Shown piece after piece: positions 8,107 to 16,493 of a DNA stretch of 64,000 nt; within the stretch, counting starts at the first letter, position 1; every line of letters begins with the position of its first letter. This stretch comes from Streptomyces sp. MUM 203J (GTDB lineage: Bacteria > Actinomycetota > Actinomycetes > Streptomycetales > Streptomycetaceae): assembly GCF_022414595.1 (NCBI RefSeq), contig NZ_JADWYO010000004.1:62001-126000 (forward strand). The letters are read 5' to 3'. The notes under the pieces are model-generated. The model did no database searches. It was not told the DNA's origin and saw only the letters and a program-made list of their open reading frames with translations. A program made the position numbers and the translations under genes.

Positions 8107-10164
8107 ATGGAAGAGCCGCGTCGCCTCGGCGGCCGGTACGAGCTGGGCTCGGTGCTCGGCCGTGGTGGCATGGCCGAGGTCTACCTCGCCCACGACACCC
8201 GGCTCGGCCGCACCGTCGCCGTGAAGACGCTGCGGGTCGACCTGGCCCGGGACCCGTCCTTCCAGGCCCGGTTCCGCCGTGAGGCCCAGTCCGCCGCCTC
8301 GCTCAACCACCCGGCGATCGTCGCCGTGTACGACACCGGCGAGGACTACGTCGACGGGGTCTCCATCCCGTACATCGTGATGGAGTACGTCGACGGCTCC
8401 ACCCTGCGTGAGCTGCTCCACTCCGGGCGCAAGCTGCTCCCCGAGCGCACGCTGGAGATGACCGTCGGCATCCTCCAGGCCCTGGAGTACTCGCACCGCG
8501 CCGGCATCGTCCACCGCGACATCAAGCCGGCGAACGTCATGCTGACGCGGACCGGCCAGGTCAAGGTCATGGACTTCGGCATCGCGCGCGCGATGGGCGA
8601 CGCCGGGATGACCATGACACAGACGGCGGCCGTGATCGGCACCGCCCAGTACCTCTCCCCGGAGCAGGCCAAGGGCGAGACCGTCGACGCCCGCTCCGAC
8701 CTGTACTCCACCGGCTGTCTGCTGTACGAGCTGCTGACCGTGCGCCCGCCGTTCATCGGGGACTCACCGGTCGCGGTCGCCTACCAGCATGTACGGGAGG
8801 AGCCGCAGCCGCCCAGTTCCTTCGACCCCGAGATCACGCCCGAGATGGACGCGATCGTACTGAAGGCCCTGGTCAAGGACCCGGACTACCGGTACCAGTC
8901 GGCCGACGAGATGCGCGCCGACATCGAGGCGTGCCTGGAGGGCCGCCAGCCGGTCGCCGCGACCGCCGCGATGGGGGCCATGGGCGCCCCCGGCGGCTAC
9001 GGCTACCCGCACCCGGACCAGCCGACGGCCGCGATGCACCAGGCCGACCCGGCCGCGCAGACGTCGATGCTGCCGCCCATGAACCCGGACGACGGCGGCT
9101 TCGGCTACGACGACCGGGGCGCCGGACGCCGCCGTCCGCCGCAGAAGAAGTCCAGCCTCTCCACGGTCCTGCTGGCCGTGGCGGGCATCCTGGTGCTCGT
9201 CGGCGCCGTCCTGATCGGACGGTCGATCTTCGCGCCCGACAACGGCCCGCGTGAGGTCGTGATCCCCAACCTGGTGGGCCAGACCATGGAGCAGGCCCGG
9301 AAGTCGGCGGAGAACGCCAGCGTCACGCTCAAGGACGGGGGCACGGAGCGCTGCGAGGACCAGCCGAAGGGCTCCATCTGCCGCCAGCAGCCGGAGGCCG
9401 ACGGCAGCACCAAGGTCGAGGAGAACACCCCGATCGAGGTGTGGGTGTCCGAAGGCGCCCCGATGGTCAAGGTACCGAGCGTTCTCCAGCAGGACGAGGA
9501 CCTGGCGAGCACCAACCTCAAGAACGAGGGCTTCAAGGTCACCGTGGAGCGGGAGGAGTCCGACAAGACCGAGGGCTCCGTCATCCGCCAGAGCCCGGAC
9601 GGGAACACGGAGGCCGAGAAGGGCAGCGAGGTCACGATCACCATCGCCACGCAGGCCAAGGTGCCCGTGCCGAACGTGGTCACCCAGCAGTTCGACACCG
9701 CCAAGGCCCAGCTTGAGGGCCTGAAGTTCAATGTCCTCCGCGACGAGGTGGACAACGACCAGCCGGCCGGCACGGTCATCGAGCAGTCGCCGGCCGGCGG
9801 CGAGCAGGCCGCGAAGGGCAGCAACGTCACCCTGAAGGTCTCCAAGGGCCCCCAGGTGCAGAAGGTGCAGGTGCCGGCCCTGAAGGGCAGGCTGCTGTCC
9901 CAGGCCCAGCAGGAGGCCGGCGCACGCGGACTCCAGCTGGCGATCGTCGAGGGGCCGAACGACCCGAACGCCCTCGTCGTCGACCAGGACCCCAAGGCGG
10001 GCAAGCGGATCGACCCGGGCACCCCGGTCGAAATCAAGACCCGCAGCCTGACCGGTGGCGACAACCGGGGCACCGGTGACGACGGCAGCAACGACGGGGG
10101 CAACCAGGGCGGCCTGTTCGGCTTCGGCACCCCGGAGACAGAGGTCCGGACCGAGGAGGAGTGA
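8107..10164 (+). CDS. pknB: PknB: PASTA-domain Ser/Thr protein kinase
   Basis: Receptor-like kinase of 685 residues. The N-terminal kinase domain has the Gly-rich loop (GRGGMAEV, 18-25), catalytic Lys40, HRDIKPAN at 136, DFG at 156 and the SPEQ segment. A linker leads to one membrane segment (about 350-370) and four extracellular PASTA repeats that bind muropeptide or lipid II in relatives. The tail is Gly/Asn-rich. I chose ATG 8107 (MEEPRRLGGRYELG) because a GGAGAGG lies about 11 bases upstream and the kinase fold starts there; an upstream in-frame ATG at 8035 lacks support. There is 236 bases between pbpA and this gene, so it may have its own promoter as well. Confidence 0.95.
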   Translation: MEEPRRLGGRYELGSVLGRGGMAEVYLAHDTRLGRTVAVKTLRVDLARDPSFQARFRREAQSAASLNHPAIVAVYDTGEDYVDGVSIPYIVMEYVDGSTLRELLHSGRKLLPERTLEMTVGILQALEYSHRAGIVHRDIKPANVMLTRTGQVKVMDFGIARAMGDAGMTMTQTAAVIGTAQYLSPEQAKGETVDARSDLYSTGCLLYELLTVRPPFIGDSPVAVAYQHVREEPQPPSSFDPEITPEMDAIVLKALVKDPDYRYQSADEMRADIEACLEGRQPVAATAAMGAMGAPGGYGYPHPDQPTAAMHQADPAAQTSMLPPMNPDDGGFGYDDRGAGRRRPPQKKSSLSTVLLAVAGILVLVGAVLIGRSIFAPDNGPREVVIPNLVGQTMEQARKSAENASVTLKDGGTERCEDQPKGSICRQQPEADGSTKVEENTPIEVWVSEGAPMVKVPSVLQQDEDLASTNLKNEGFKVTVEREESDKTEGSVIRQSPDGNTEAEKGSEVTITIATQAKVPVPNVVTQQFDTAKAQLEGLKFNVLRDEVDNDQPAGTVIEQSPAGGEQAAKGSNVTLKVSKGPQVQKVQVPALKGRLLSQAQQEAGARGLQLAIVEGPNDPNALVVDQDPKAGKRIDPGTPVEIKTRSLTGGDNRGTGDDGSNDGGNQGGLFGFGTPETEVRTEEE

Positions 10165-10188
10165 GCGGCTGACGCCCTCAGAACCCAC

Positions 10189-10230
10189 AGGAAGGGCCCG
10201 GGAACCGCGCAAGGTTCCCGGGCCCTTCCT
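10189..10230. terminator. Bidirectional terminator between pknB and srtE2
   Basis: Perfect 18-base arms (10189-10206 and 10213-10230) flank a six-base loop between the convergent pknB and sortase genes. It can serve both transcripts. Confidence 0.85.
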
Positions 10231-10285
10231 CGTACCGTACGAAGCCCCGCAGCGCCCGAGGCCCCGTACCGCCCGGACTTCTCCT

Positions 10286-10972
10286 TCAGCCGCGCAGCTC
10301 CGCGGGCTTCGTGCGGTCCTTGTCGACCTTCTCCGTGCGCTCCAGCTCGCCCCAGACGATGTAGCGGTGCTTGGAGGTGAGGACCGGGGTGCAGGTCGTC
10401 AGGGTGATGTAGCGGCCCGCCTTGGTCTTGCCGGACTGCTTCGGGACCGGGTTCAGGACCTCCACGTTGTACTTCGAGGTCTCCGGAAGGGTCTTGTACA
10501 CCTTGTAGATGTACCAGGTGTCCTTCGTCTCGAAGACGATCGAGTCACCGAACTTCAGCTTGTCGATGTCGTGGAACTTCGCGCCGTGCCCGTCGCGGTG
10601 GGCGGCCAGCGTGAAGTTGCCCTTCTCGTCCTGCGGCAGCGCCGACTTGACGGGGTCCGTGTAATAGCCGGCGACGCCGTCGTTGAGCACCTTCTCGTCG
10701 GTGCCCTCCTTGACCAGCACCTCACCGTTGTCCATGGCCGGGACGTGCAGGAAGCCGATGCCGTCCCGGGTGTCCAGCGCGCCGGGTCCCGTGTCGGTCT
10801 CCGTCCAGCGCTGCCGGACCGCGTCGCTCTGCTTGCCGGCCTCCCGGTCCGCGAGGACGTTGGTCCACCACAGCGAGTAGGCGACGAACAGGCCCATCAG
10901 CACGCCCACAGTGATCAGCAGTTCTCCGAAGACGCTGACGACGGCTGCGATCCGGTTGCGCACACGTGCCAC
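10286..10972 (-). CDS. srtE2: Class E sortase (second of two)
   Basis: Membrane transpeptidase of about 228 residues that would attach sorted proteins (chaplins in S. coelicolor, LAXTG signals) to peptidoglycan. An N-terminal anchor (about 10-35) precedes the sortase barrel. The catalytic His lies in AAHRDGHG, the Cys in LTTCTP and the Arg in KHRYIVWG. It sits 59 bases after the srtE1 homologue, matching the srtE1-srtE2 pair of S. coelicolor. The frame is open far upstream, so the start is judged: GTG 10972 (VARVRNRIAA) gives a short basic leader; GTG 10963 is possible. Confidence 0.9.
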   Translation of the reverse strand: MARVRNRIAAVVSVFGELLITVGVLMGLFVAYSLWWTNVLADREAGKQSDAVRQRWTETDTGPGALDTRDGIGFLHVPAMDNGEVLVKEGTDEKVLNDGVAGYYTDPVKSALPQDEKGNFTLAAHRDGHGAKFHDIDKLKFGDSIVFETKDTWYIYKVYKTLPETSKYNVEVLNPVPKQSGKTKAGRYITLTTCTPVLTSKHRYIVWGELERTEKVDKDRTKPAELRG

Positions 10973-11031
10973 TGCTCTGCTACTTCCCGTCTTGAGGTCC
11001 CAGGCCGGGCCCACCGGCCCGACGGCGTGCG

Positions 11032-12351
11032 TCAGCCTGCCAGAGCCTTCGGCTCGCCCTTGTCCCGGGGCTGTTCCTCGACCAGCTTGCCCCACACGAT
11101 CATGCGGTACGTGCTCGTGAACTCCGGGGTGCAGGTGGTCAGCGTGATGTACCGGCCGGGTTCCGTGAAACCGGACCCGTCGGGCACCGGTTTGAGCACC
11201 GAGACGTTGGAGGGCGGGGTCTGCGGCAGGATGCTCGCCATCTCGTAGACGTAGTACCGGTCCCGGGTCTCGACGACGATGGGGTCGCCGGGCCGGAGCT
11301 GGTTGATGTAGCGGAACGGCTCGCCGTGGGTGTTGCGGTGGCCGGCGACCGCGAAGTTGCCCTCCTTGTCGGACGGCATGGCCGTCTTGAGGGTTCCTTC
11401 CCCGTAGTGGCCGACCATGCCCTTGTCGAGGACCCGCTCCTTGTCGATGCCCTCCGCGACGGGCACGACCACGTCGAGCTTCGGGATGTGGAGGATGGCG
11501 AAGCCCTGCCCCGGCGCGAAGGCCTTCTGCTCCTTGCCGTCGCCGTTGGCCCAGTTCTCGGTGATGCGGTCCTTCTCCTTGCCTGCCTCCAGACCGGCCT
11601 GCACGTTCGTCCACACCAGTTGGTAGACGACGAACAGCAGCATCAGTACGCCGAAGGTGATGAAGATCTCGCCCACCGCCCGGCTGGCGATGACCCCGAA
11701 GCCGTCCTTCGCGGCACGCGCGGCCCGGCGGGCCTCCAGCCGCGTCATCGGCGCCTCCGACGCGGACCCGGCCGAGGCGGCGGCGGAGACGGGCATGGGG
11801 ACGTTGCGGCGGCGGCCACCGGACTTGGCGGCACGCCGCCGCTCGGCCCGGCCCCCGACCGACGGCTCGGGCCCGTACGGCTCGGCCTCGCCGGCCGCGG
11901 GCTGTCCGTCTGCTATTCGCGGCGGCTCCACCACGGGCATCGGGACCGTGCCGTCATGCCGGACCGGCACCTCCGTCGCGTAGCCACTCCCGCCGTACGT
12001 CGTCTCCGTTCCGTACGTCTCCGAGGGATACGGCTCTGCGGGATACGGCTCCGGCCGGTACGTCTCCGTCCCCCCGTGCCCCTCCGGCTGGTACGGCTGC
12101 GGGGGGTACGGCTCCGCCACCGGCGCGGGCCCGTACGGCTGCTGGTACTGCTGGTGCCCTTGCGGGGCCGCGTACGGGTCGTACGGCTGCGGCTCGGGCG
12201 GCTGGGGCGGGGGCGCGGTCTGGGGCGTCCCGTACCCGTCGTCCCCCTCCTGGCCCTCGTACCCCCTCTGGCCCCCGGACGGCTCCCGCCCCCCGTACGG
12301 CTCCTGAGGCGTCTCGGGCATGTTCGATGCCCGGAACCAGGGCGAGGTCAC
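11032..12351 (-). CDS. srtE1: Class E sortase with long proline/tyrosine-rich N-terminus
   Basis: The C-terminal half is a class E sortase: a membrane anchor (GEIFITFGVLMLLFVVYQLVW), then catalytic His in VAGHRNTHG, Cys in LTTCTPEF and Arg in TYRMIVWG. The N-terminal ~200 residues are low-complexity, rich in Pro, Tyr, Gln and Glu with repeated PYxPE-like units, and should be cytoplasmic. The GTG at 12351 overlaps the stop of the upstream amidotransferase gene (GTGA), suggesting coupling; ATG 12321 (MPETPQEPYGG) is the alternative and neither has a strong Shine-Dalgarno. Class E sortases anchor chaplins and are needed for aerial growth in S. coelicolor; substrate use here is inferred. Confidence 0.9.
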   Translation of the reverse strand: MTSPWFRASNMPETPQEPYGGREPSGGQRGYEGQEGDDGYGTPQTAPPPQPPEPQPYDPYAAPQGHQQYQQPYGPAPVAEPYPPQPYQPEGHGGTETYRPEPYPAEPYPSETYGTETTYGGSGYATEVPVRHDGTVPMPVVEPPRIADGQPAAGEAEPYGPEPSVGGRAERRRAAKSGGRRRNVPMPVSAAASAGSASEAPMTRLEARRAARAAKDGFGVIASRAVGEIFITFGVLMLLFVVYQLVWTNVQAGLEAGKEKDRITENWANGDGKEQKAFAPGQGFAILHIPKLDVVVPVAEGIDKERVLDKGMVGHYGEGTLKTAMPSDKEGNFAVAGHRNTHGEPFRYINQLRPGDPIVVETRDRYYVYEMASILPQTPPSNVSVLKPVPDGSGFTEPGRYITLTTCTPEFTSTYRMIVWGKLVEEQPRDKGEPKALAG

Positions 12352-12986
12352 GCGACGGCCTTGCCCACCACCGGCGCGAGGCCCGTCGAACGGCCGACCG
12401 CACCGGTGTCGCCGCAGTGCTCCAGCCAGTTGGCGAGCATCAGGTGACCGTGCTCGGTGAGCACGGACTCCGGGTGGAACTGGACGCCCTCCACGGCGTG
12501 TACACGGTGGCGCAGCCCCATGATGATCCCGTCCTCCGTGCGCGCCGTGACCTCCAGGACGTCCGGCAGCGCGGCCGGCTCGGCGGCCAGCGAGTGGTAG
12601 CGGGTCGCGGTGAACGGCGAGGGCAGACCGGCGAAGACGCCCTTGCCCTCGTGGACGACCGGCGACGTCTTGCCGTGCAGCAGCTCGGGGGCGCGGTCCA
12701 CGACGCCGCCGTACGCGACGGCCATCGACTGCATGCCGAGGCAGACACCGAAGACCGGGACGCCCGTGGCGGCGCAGTGGCGCACCATGTCGACACAGAC
12801 ACCGGCTTGTTCGGGGGCGCCGGGGCCGGGCGACAGCAGCACACCGTCGAAGCCGTCCTGGGCGTGGCCCGGTTCGACCTCGTCGTTGCGGCGGACCTCG
12901 CACTCGGCACCGAGCTGGTAGAGGTACTGGACCAGGTTGAAGACGAAGCTGTCGTAGTTGTCGACGACGAGGATGCGTGCGCTCAC
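12348..12986 (-). CDS. pabA: Glutamine amidotransferase, anthranilate/aminodeoxychorismate synthase component II
   Basis: A 212-residue class I glutamine amidotransferase that supplies ammonia from glutamine to a chorismate-using synthase. The catalytic triad is visible: nucleophile Cys in VFGVCLGMQ, with His and Glu in VQFHPESVLTEHG. The oxyanion motif LSPGPGAPE is present. No component I gene is nearby, so it could serve tryptophan (TrpG) or folate (PabA) synthesis, or both. The equivalent mycobacterial gene beside crgA is annotated trpG. The GTG start overlaps the stop of the upstream small membrane protein. Confidence 0.88.
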   Translation of the reverse strand: MSARILVVDNYDSFVFNLVQYLYQLGAECEVRRNDEVEPGHAQDGFDGVLLSPGPGAPEQAGVCVDMVRHCAATGVPVFGVCLGMQSMAVAYGGVVDRAPELLHGKTSPVVHEGKGVFAGLPSPFTATRYHSLAAEPAALPDVLEVTARTEDGIIMGLRHRVHAVEGVQFHPESVLTEHGHLMLANWLEHCGDTGAVGRSTGLAPVVGKAVA

Positions 12987-13144
12987 TGACCGTCCACCGT
13001 CACATCGTTGAACGGAAGCAGGGGTTCCGCCCAGGGGAACACGTATTGGAAGAGCAGATAGACGACCCCGAGGATCAGCAGGAGCGAGAGAAGCGCCCGC
13101 ACCCATGCGTTTCCTGGGAGATGCCGCCAGATCCAGCCGTACAT
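12983..13144 (-). CDS. Small membrane protein, 53 residues
   Basis: MYGWIWRHLPGN starts a short protein with one central hydrophobic helix (VRALLSLLLILGVVYLLFQYVF) and an acidic end. The ATG is at 13144, and the TGA overlaps the GTG of the pabA/trpG gene, so the two are probably translated together. I recognise it only as a conserved small membrane protein of this neighbourhood; no function is known to me. Longer upstream starts in the same frame add residues that look non-coding. Confidence 0.72.
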   Translation of the reverse strand: MYGWIWRHLPGNAWVRALLSLLLILGVVYLLFQYVFPWAEPLLPFNDVTVDGQ

Positions 13145-13268
13145 GACGTCCGCTGGTCCTTCCTTCGAATGCCCTTCGATACCGCACCAGAGTACGGCCC
13201 GTTCCCCCTGTCCTGGGGAACCTGTGGAAAGCCTGTGACGCACCACGCGGACGTATGCCGCGGATGCC

Positions 13269-14036
13269 CTACGCGACCGGCGTCGCGTAGTGGAGGTCCA
13301 GGGTGCCGGAATAGCCGGGCAGAGTGGTCGCGCCGCGTTCGTCGACCTTCCAGCCCAGTCCGTACGCCTTCACGTAGAGCAGGTAGTTCTGGATCGCCGG
13401 TGACTCGTCGAGCGCCTTGCGCAGTTTCTTCGCGTCGCCGACGGCGGTGACCTCGTACGGCGGGGAGTAGACCCGCCCCTGGAGCAGCAGGGTGTTGCCG
13501 ACGCAGCGCACCGCGCTGGTGGAGATCAGCCGCTGGTCCATGACCTTGATCCCCTTGGCGCCCCCCGCCCACAGGGCGTTCACGACGGCCTGCAGGTCCT
13601 GCTGGTGGATGACCAGGTCGTCGGCGCGGGGTTCCGGGTAGCCGGGGGCGGCCCGGGCGTCCTGCGGGGCGTCCTTGAGGGTGACGGTGAGGCCCTGTCC
13701 GCTGACCTCCGTCGTGCCCGCGGCCCTCTCCAGGGCGCCGAGCCGGGCGTCCTCGGCGGCGCTGGACCCGGCGTCGCGGCGGGCCAGGGCGTCGACCTCG
13801 TCCCGTACGGCGGCGGTCGACTCCTCCAGTTCGCCGTTCCGGTCGCTGCGCTGGCGCACCAGGTCGGAGAGGCGCAGCAGGGAGTCGTCCGTGCGGATGT
13901 TGGTGCCCTTGGCGGTGTTGAAGCTGGTGACGAAGAGCAGGCCCGCGAGCGCGAAGACGGCAGCGGTGAGCAGCCGTACCGGCCGCCAGCGTCGGTGCCG
14001 GACCGGCTCCGTGGGCGAGTCGGCGGAATTGCTCAA
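13269..14036 (-). CDS. DUF881 membrane-anchored protein
   Basis: A 255-residue protein with one N-terminal membrane helix (about 19-38), a coiled-coil-like region (about 50-100, LSDLVRQRSDRNGELEE onward) and the DUF881 domain (DDLVIHQQDLQAVVNALWAGGAKGIKVMDQR, ending near KVDERGATTLPGY). The fold is extracytoplasmic; DUF881 genes recur near division and wall genes in actinobacteria and Firmicutes. The start is TTG 14036, behind AAGGAGA. It is divergent from crgA, as in mycobacteria, where the equivalent gene lies between crgA and trpG. Molecular role is unknown. Confidence 0.88.
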   Translation of the reverse strand: MSNSADSPTEPVRHRRWRPVRLLTAAVFALAGLLFVTSFNTAKGTNIRTDDSLLRLSDLVRQRSDRNGELEESTAAVRDEVDALARRDAGSSAAEDARLGALERAAGTTEVSGQGLTVTLKDAPQDARAAPGYPEPRADDLVIHQQDLQAVVNALWAGGAKGIKVMDQRLISTSAVRCVGNTLLLQGRVYSPPYEVTAVGDAKKLRKALDESPAIQNYLLYVKAYGLGWKVDERGATTLPGYSGTLDLHYATPVA

Positions 14037-14180
14037 CGTACCCTTATCTCCTTAGGCGTCGTCGAAGCACTACGCTAACGGACGCCCGGGCGGGCAGCAG
14101 CCCTTCGCTCTCCGCCCCGGTACCAGTTGAAGCCCAACGTTCCTGCGCGGTCACGCAGCGCATCGACAGGAGAGTCCCTC

Positions 14181-14438
14181 GTGCCGAAGTCACGGATCCG
14201 CAAGAAGGCCGACTACACGCCGCCGCCCGCCGCCAAGCAGGCGACCACGATCAAGCTGACTCAGCGCAGCTGGGTCGCTCCGGTGATGCTGGCGCTCTTC
14301 GCGATCGGGCTGGCCTGGATCGTCGTCTTCTATGTCACCGACGGAAGGCTGCCCGTCGAGTCGCTGGGCAACTGGAACATCGTGGTGGGCTTCGGCTTCA
14401 TCGCGGGCGGGTTCGCCGTCTCCACCCAGTGGAAGTAG
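14181..14438 (+). CDS. crgA: CrgA cell division protein
   Basis: An 85-residue protein with a basic N-terminus ([16 protein letters not shown]) and two membrane helices (about 36-58 and 65-81), ending in VSTQWK. It matches CrgA, which in Streptomyces restrains premature FtsZ-ring formation and septation in aerial hyphae, and in mycobacteria recruits divisome proteins. GTG 14181 follows CAGGAGAG at good spacing; the frame opens upstream but only this start gives the family N-terminus. It is divergent from the DUF881 gene. Confidence 0.95.
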   Translation: MPKSRIRKKADYTPPPAAKQATTIKLTQRSWVAPVMLALFAIGLAWIVVFYVTDGRLPVESLGNWNIVVGFGFIAGGFAVSTQWK

Positions 14439-14463
14439 CCGCGAGCGCCACGGACGCGTAGCC

Positions 14464-14494
14464 GGTGGAGGGCTGCGACGTCAAGCCCTCCACC
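14464..14494 (+). terminator. crgA terminator
   Basis: Eleven-base perfect arms (14464-14474, 14484-14494) with a nine-base loop, 25 bases after the crgA stop. Confidence 0.75.
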
Positions 14495-14497
14495 GAG

Positions 14498-14720
14498 TTA
14501 TCCACAGCGTTGTGCACAGCCGTGGAAAAGGTCAGACGATCTGTGGATAACTTGCATCAGGTTGACGCCGGTGTGACCGCACCGGCGTCCTGAGACACCC
14601 GTCGACCGCACTCTCGCGGCACCCGCCCTCCGGGAAAACCCCAGTTCAGTGACGAGGGGCACATCCGTCCGGACGGGATGTCCACGCTGTGCCCAGCACC
14701 CGGTCACCGGCTGTGGACAA
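14498..14720. promoter_or_regulatory. Cluster of three exact DnaA boxes in a convergent gap
   Basis: The gap between crgA and the rhomboid gene holds TTATCCACA at 14498-14506, TGTGGATAA at 14542-14550 (the same box inverted) and TGTGGACAA at 14712-14720 (the inverted Streptomyces-type TTGTCCACA). A one-mismatch copy, TTGTGCACA, is at 14510-14518. The genes converge here, so promoter control is unlikely; DnaA titration is a possible role. Function is inference. The rest of the 310-base gap has only the crgA terminator. Confidence 0.6.
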
Positions 14721-14748
14721 CTCCCCACACGCTGGGGATACACATCCC

Positions 14749-15627
14749 TCAGGTGATCGCGGCGGTCCTGAGCACGACCGTCACGACGACCGCCGCCAGC
14801 ACCAGCGCACAGACGCCCCACTGCACCAGGGCCCGCTGGGTGCGGGGCGCGTGCACCATGGCGTACGCGATGATCGCACCGGCGACGAAGCCCCCCAGGT
14901 GCGCGTGCCAGCCGATCGAGTCGCGGAAGACGACCGTGATCAGCACGTTGAGGCCGATCAGCGCCAGTACCGGGCGCAGGTCGTACCGCAGCCGCCGCAT
15001 CACCACGAAGGTGGCGCCGATCAGTCCGAAGCCCGCGCCCGAGGCGCCGAGCCCGCCGACGTTCGGCTCCGCGATCACATAGCTGAGCGCACTGCCGCCG
15101 AGCCCGGACAGCAGGTACAGCGCGAGATAGCGCACCCGCCCGAAGGCGACCTCCAGCGGCCCGCCCAGCACCCACAGGAGCAGCATGTTCATCCCGATGT
15201 GCCAGAACTCCTCGTGCAGGAACATCGAGGTCACCAGGCGGTACCACTCACCGTCCGCGACCCCGACCACCCGGCCGAGCTCCGGGTCGAAGGCGTACCC
15301 GACCTGAGTCAGCTCCGGCACCAGCCCCTCGACGAGCCGCCCCGCGAGGAAGACCACCAGGTTGATCCCGATCAGGATCTTGGTGACGAGATGCGGGTCC
15401 CCTGCCGTCACGGCACCGCCCGTGAGCGTCCTCGGACGGCTCGCGTCCGGAGCGTGCCCCGTCCCGGAGCCGCCCCGCACACACTCGGGGCACTGGAACC
15501 CCACGGACGCCTCGACCATGCAGTCGGGGCAGATGGGCCGCTCGCAGCGGGTGCAGCGGATACCGGTCTCCACCCCGGGGTGGCGGTAGCAGCCGGACAG
15601 CCCGTTCGGGGCCTGGTTCTGCTCCAT
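14749..15627 (-). CDS. Rhomboid-family intramembrane serine protease with N-terminal zinc finger
   Basis: A 292-residue protein. The first 50 residues carry a B-box-like zinc-binding set (CYRHP, CTRC, CPDC, CPEC). Six or seven membrane helices follow, starting near residue 82. The rhomboid signature is complete: HIGMNMLLLWVLG in the second helix region, nucleophile Ser in GASGAGFGLIG, and the catalytic His in WHAHLGGFVAG. It should cleave membrane proteins within the bilayer; the substrate is unknown. ATG 15627 fits the finger domain. It ends 28 bases from a DnaA-box-like site. Confidence 0.9.
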   Translation of the reverse strand: MEQNQAPNGLSGCYRHPGVETGIRCTRCERPICPDCMVEASVGFQCPECVRGGSGTGHAPDASRPRTLTGGAVTAGDPHLVTKILIGINLVVFLAGRLVEGLVPELTQVGYAFDPELGRVVGVADGEWYRLVTSMFLHEEFWHIGMNMLLLWVLGGPLEVAFGRVRYLALYLLSGLGGSALSYVIAEPNVGGLGASGAGFGLIGATFVVMRRLRYDLRPVLALIGLNVLITVVFRDSIGWHAHLGGFVAGAIIAYAMVHAPRTQRALVQWGVCALVLAAVVVTVVLRTAAIT

Positions 15628-15747
15628 GGGGTTTCCCCTCGTCGTCGTGCGTCGTGCGTGCCGACGCCCCGCTCATCCTTACGGATGGGCGGGGCGAAAA
15701 GGTTCCCTGGCGACCAGGGACCAGCCGTGGGACGGCCGGGCCGTGGG

Positions 15748-16281
15748 TCAGCTCTTGCGGGACTCGATCACCACGGACTCGATGACCACGTCGTCCACCG
15801 GACGGTCGGTGCGCGGGTTGGTCTGGGTCGCGGCGATGGCGTCGACGACCTTCTTGCTCGCCTCGTCGGCGACCTCGCCGAAGATGGTGTGCTTGCCGGT
15901 CAGCCAGGTCGTCGGCGCGACGGTGACGAAGAACTGCGAGCCGTTGGTGCCCGGGCCAGCGTTCGCCATGGCCAGCAGGTAGGGCTTGGTGAAGGCGAGG
16001 TCCGGGTGGAACTCGTCCTTGAACTCGTAGCCCGGGCCACCGGTGCCGTTACCCAGCGGGTCACCGCCCTGGATCATGAAACCACTGATCACCCGGTGGA
16101 AGACCGTGCCGTCGTACAGGGGATCCGTGGACTTCTGGCCCGTCGCCGGGTTCGTCCACTCACGCTCGCCCTTGGCGAGCTCCACGAAGTTCCTGACCGT
16201 CACGGGCGCGTGGTCCGGCAGGAGCCGGATGGCGATGTCGCCGCGGTTGGTCTTCAGGGTGGCGTAAAGCTGCTCGGCCAC
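15748..16281 (-). CDS. ppiA: Peptidyl-prolyl cis-trans isomerase, cyclophilin type
   Basis: A 177-residue cytoplasmic cyclophilin that speeds proline isomerisation in folding proteins. Active-site features are present: TVFHRVISGFMIQGGDP, then GPGTNGSQFFVT, and the WLTGKHTIFGEV segment in which Trp is the usual cyclosporin-contact position. There is no signal peptide. The start is GTG 16281 (VAEQLYATLKTN). It stands alone, leftward, and matches mycobacterial ppiA position near crgA and gyrA. Confidence 0.93.
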   Translation of the reverse strand: MAEQLYATLKTNRGDIAIRLLPDHAPVTVRNFVELAKGEREWTNPATGQKSTDPLYDGTVFHRVISGFMIQGGDPLGNGTGGPGYEFKDEFHPDLAFTKPYLLAMANAGPGTNGSQFFVTVAPTTWLTGKHTIFGEVADEASKKVVDAIAATQTNPRTDRPVDDVVIESVVIESRKS

Positions 16282-16493
16282 GATGTGCCTTCCTTAGGGT
16301 CTGCTCTTTCCACTCGAATCCTCGCACGATCACGCCCGCCGACGGGTGGGGCGTTGCCCCGGATGCCCGCCCCGCATGCCGACCGCCGCACCGGAGGGCA
16401 TGATTCCGAAAAGGGCGTGAAGCCCGGAATGAGGACGTCAGGCCCGGCAAGGGGCGTCGCGCCCCATGAGGACGGAAAGCGAAGGAGGCTGCC

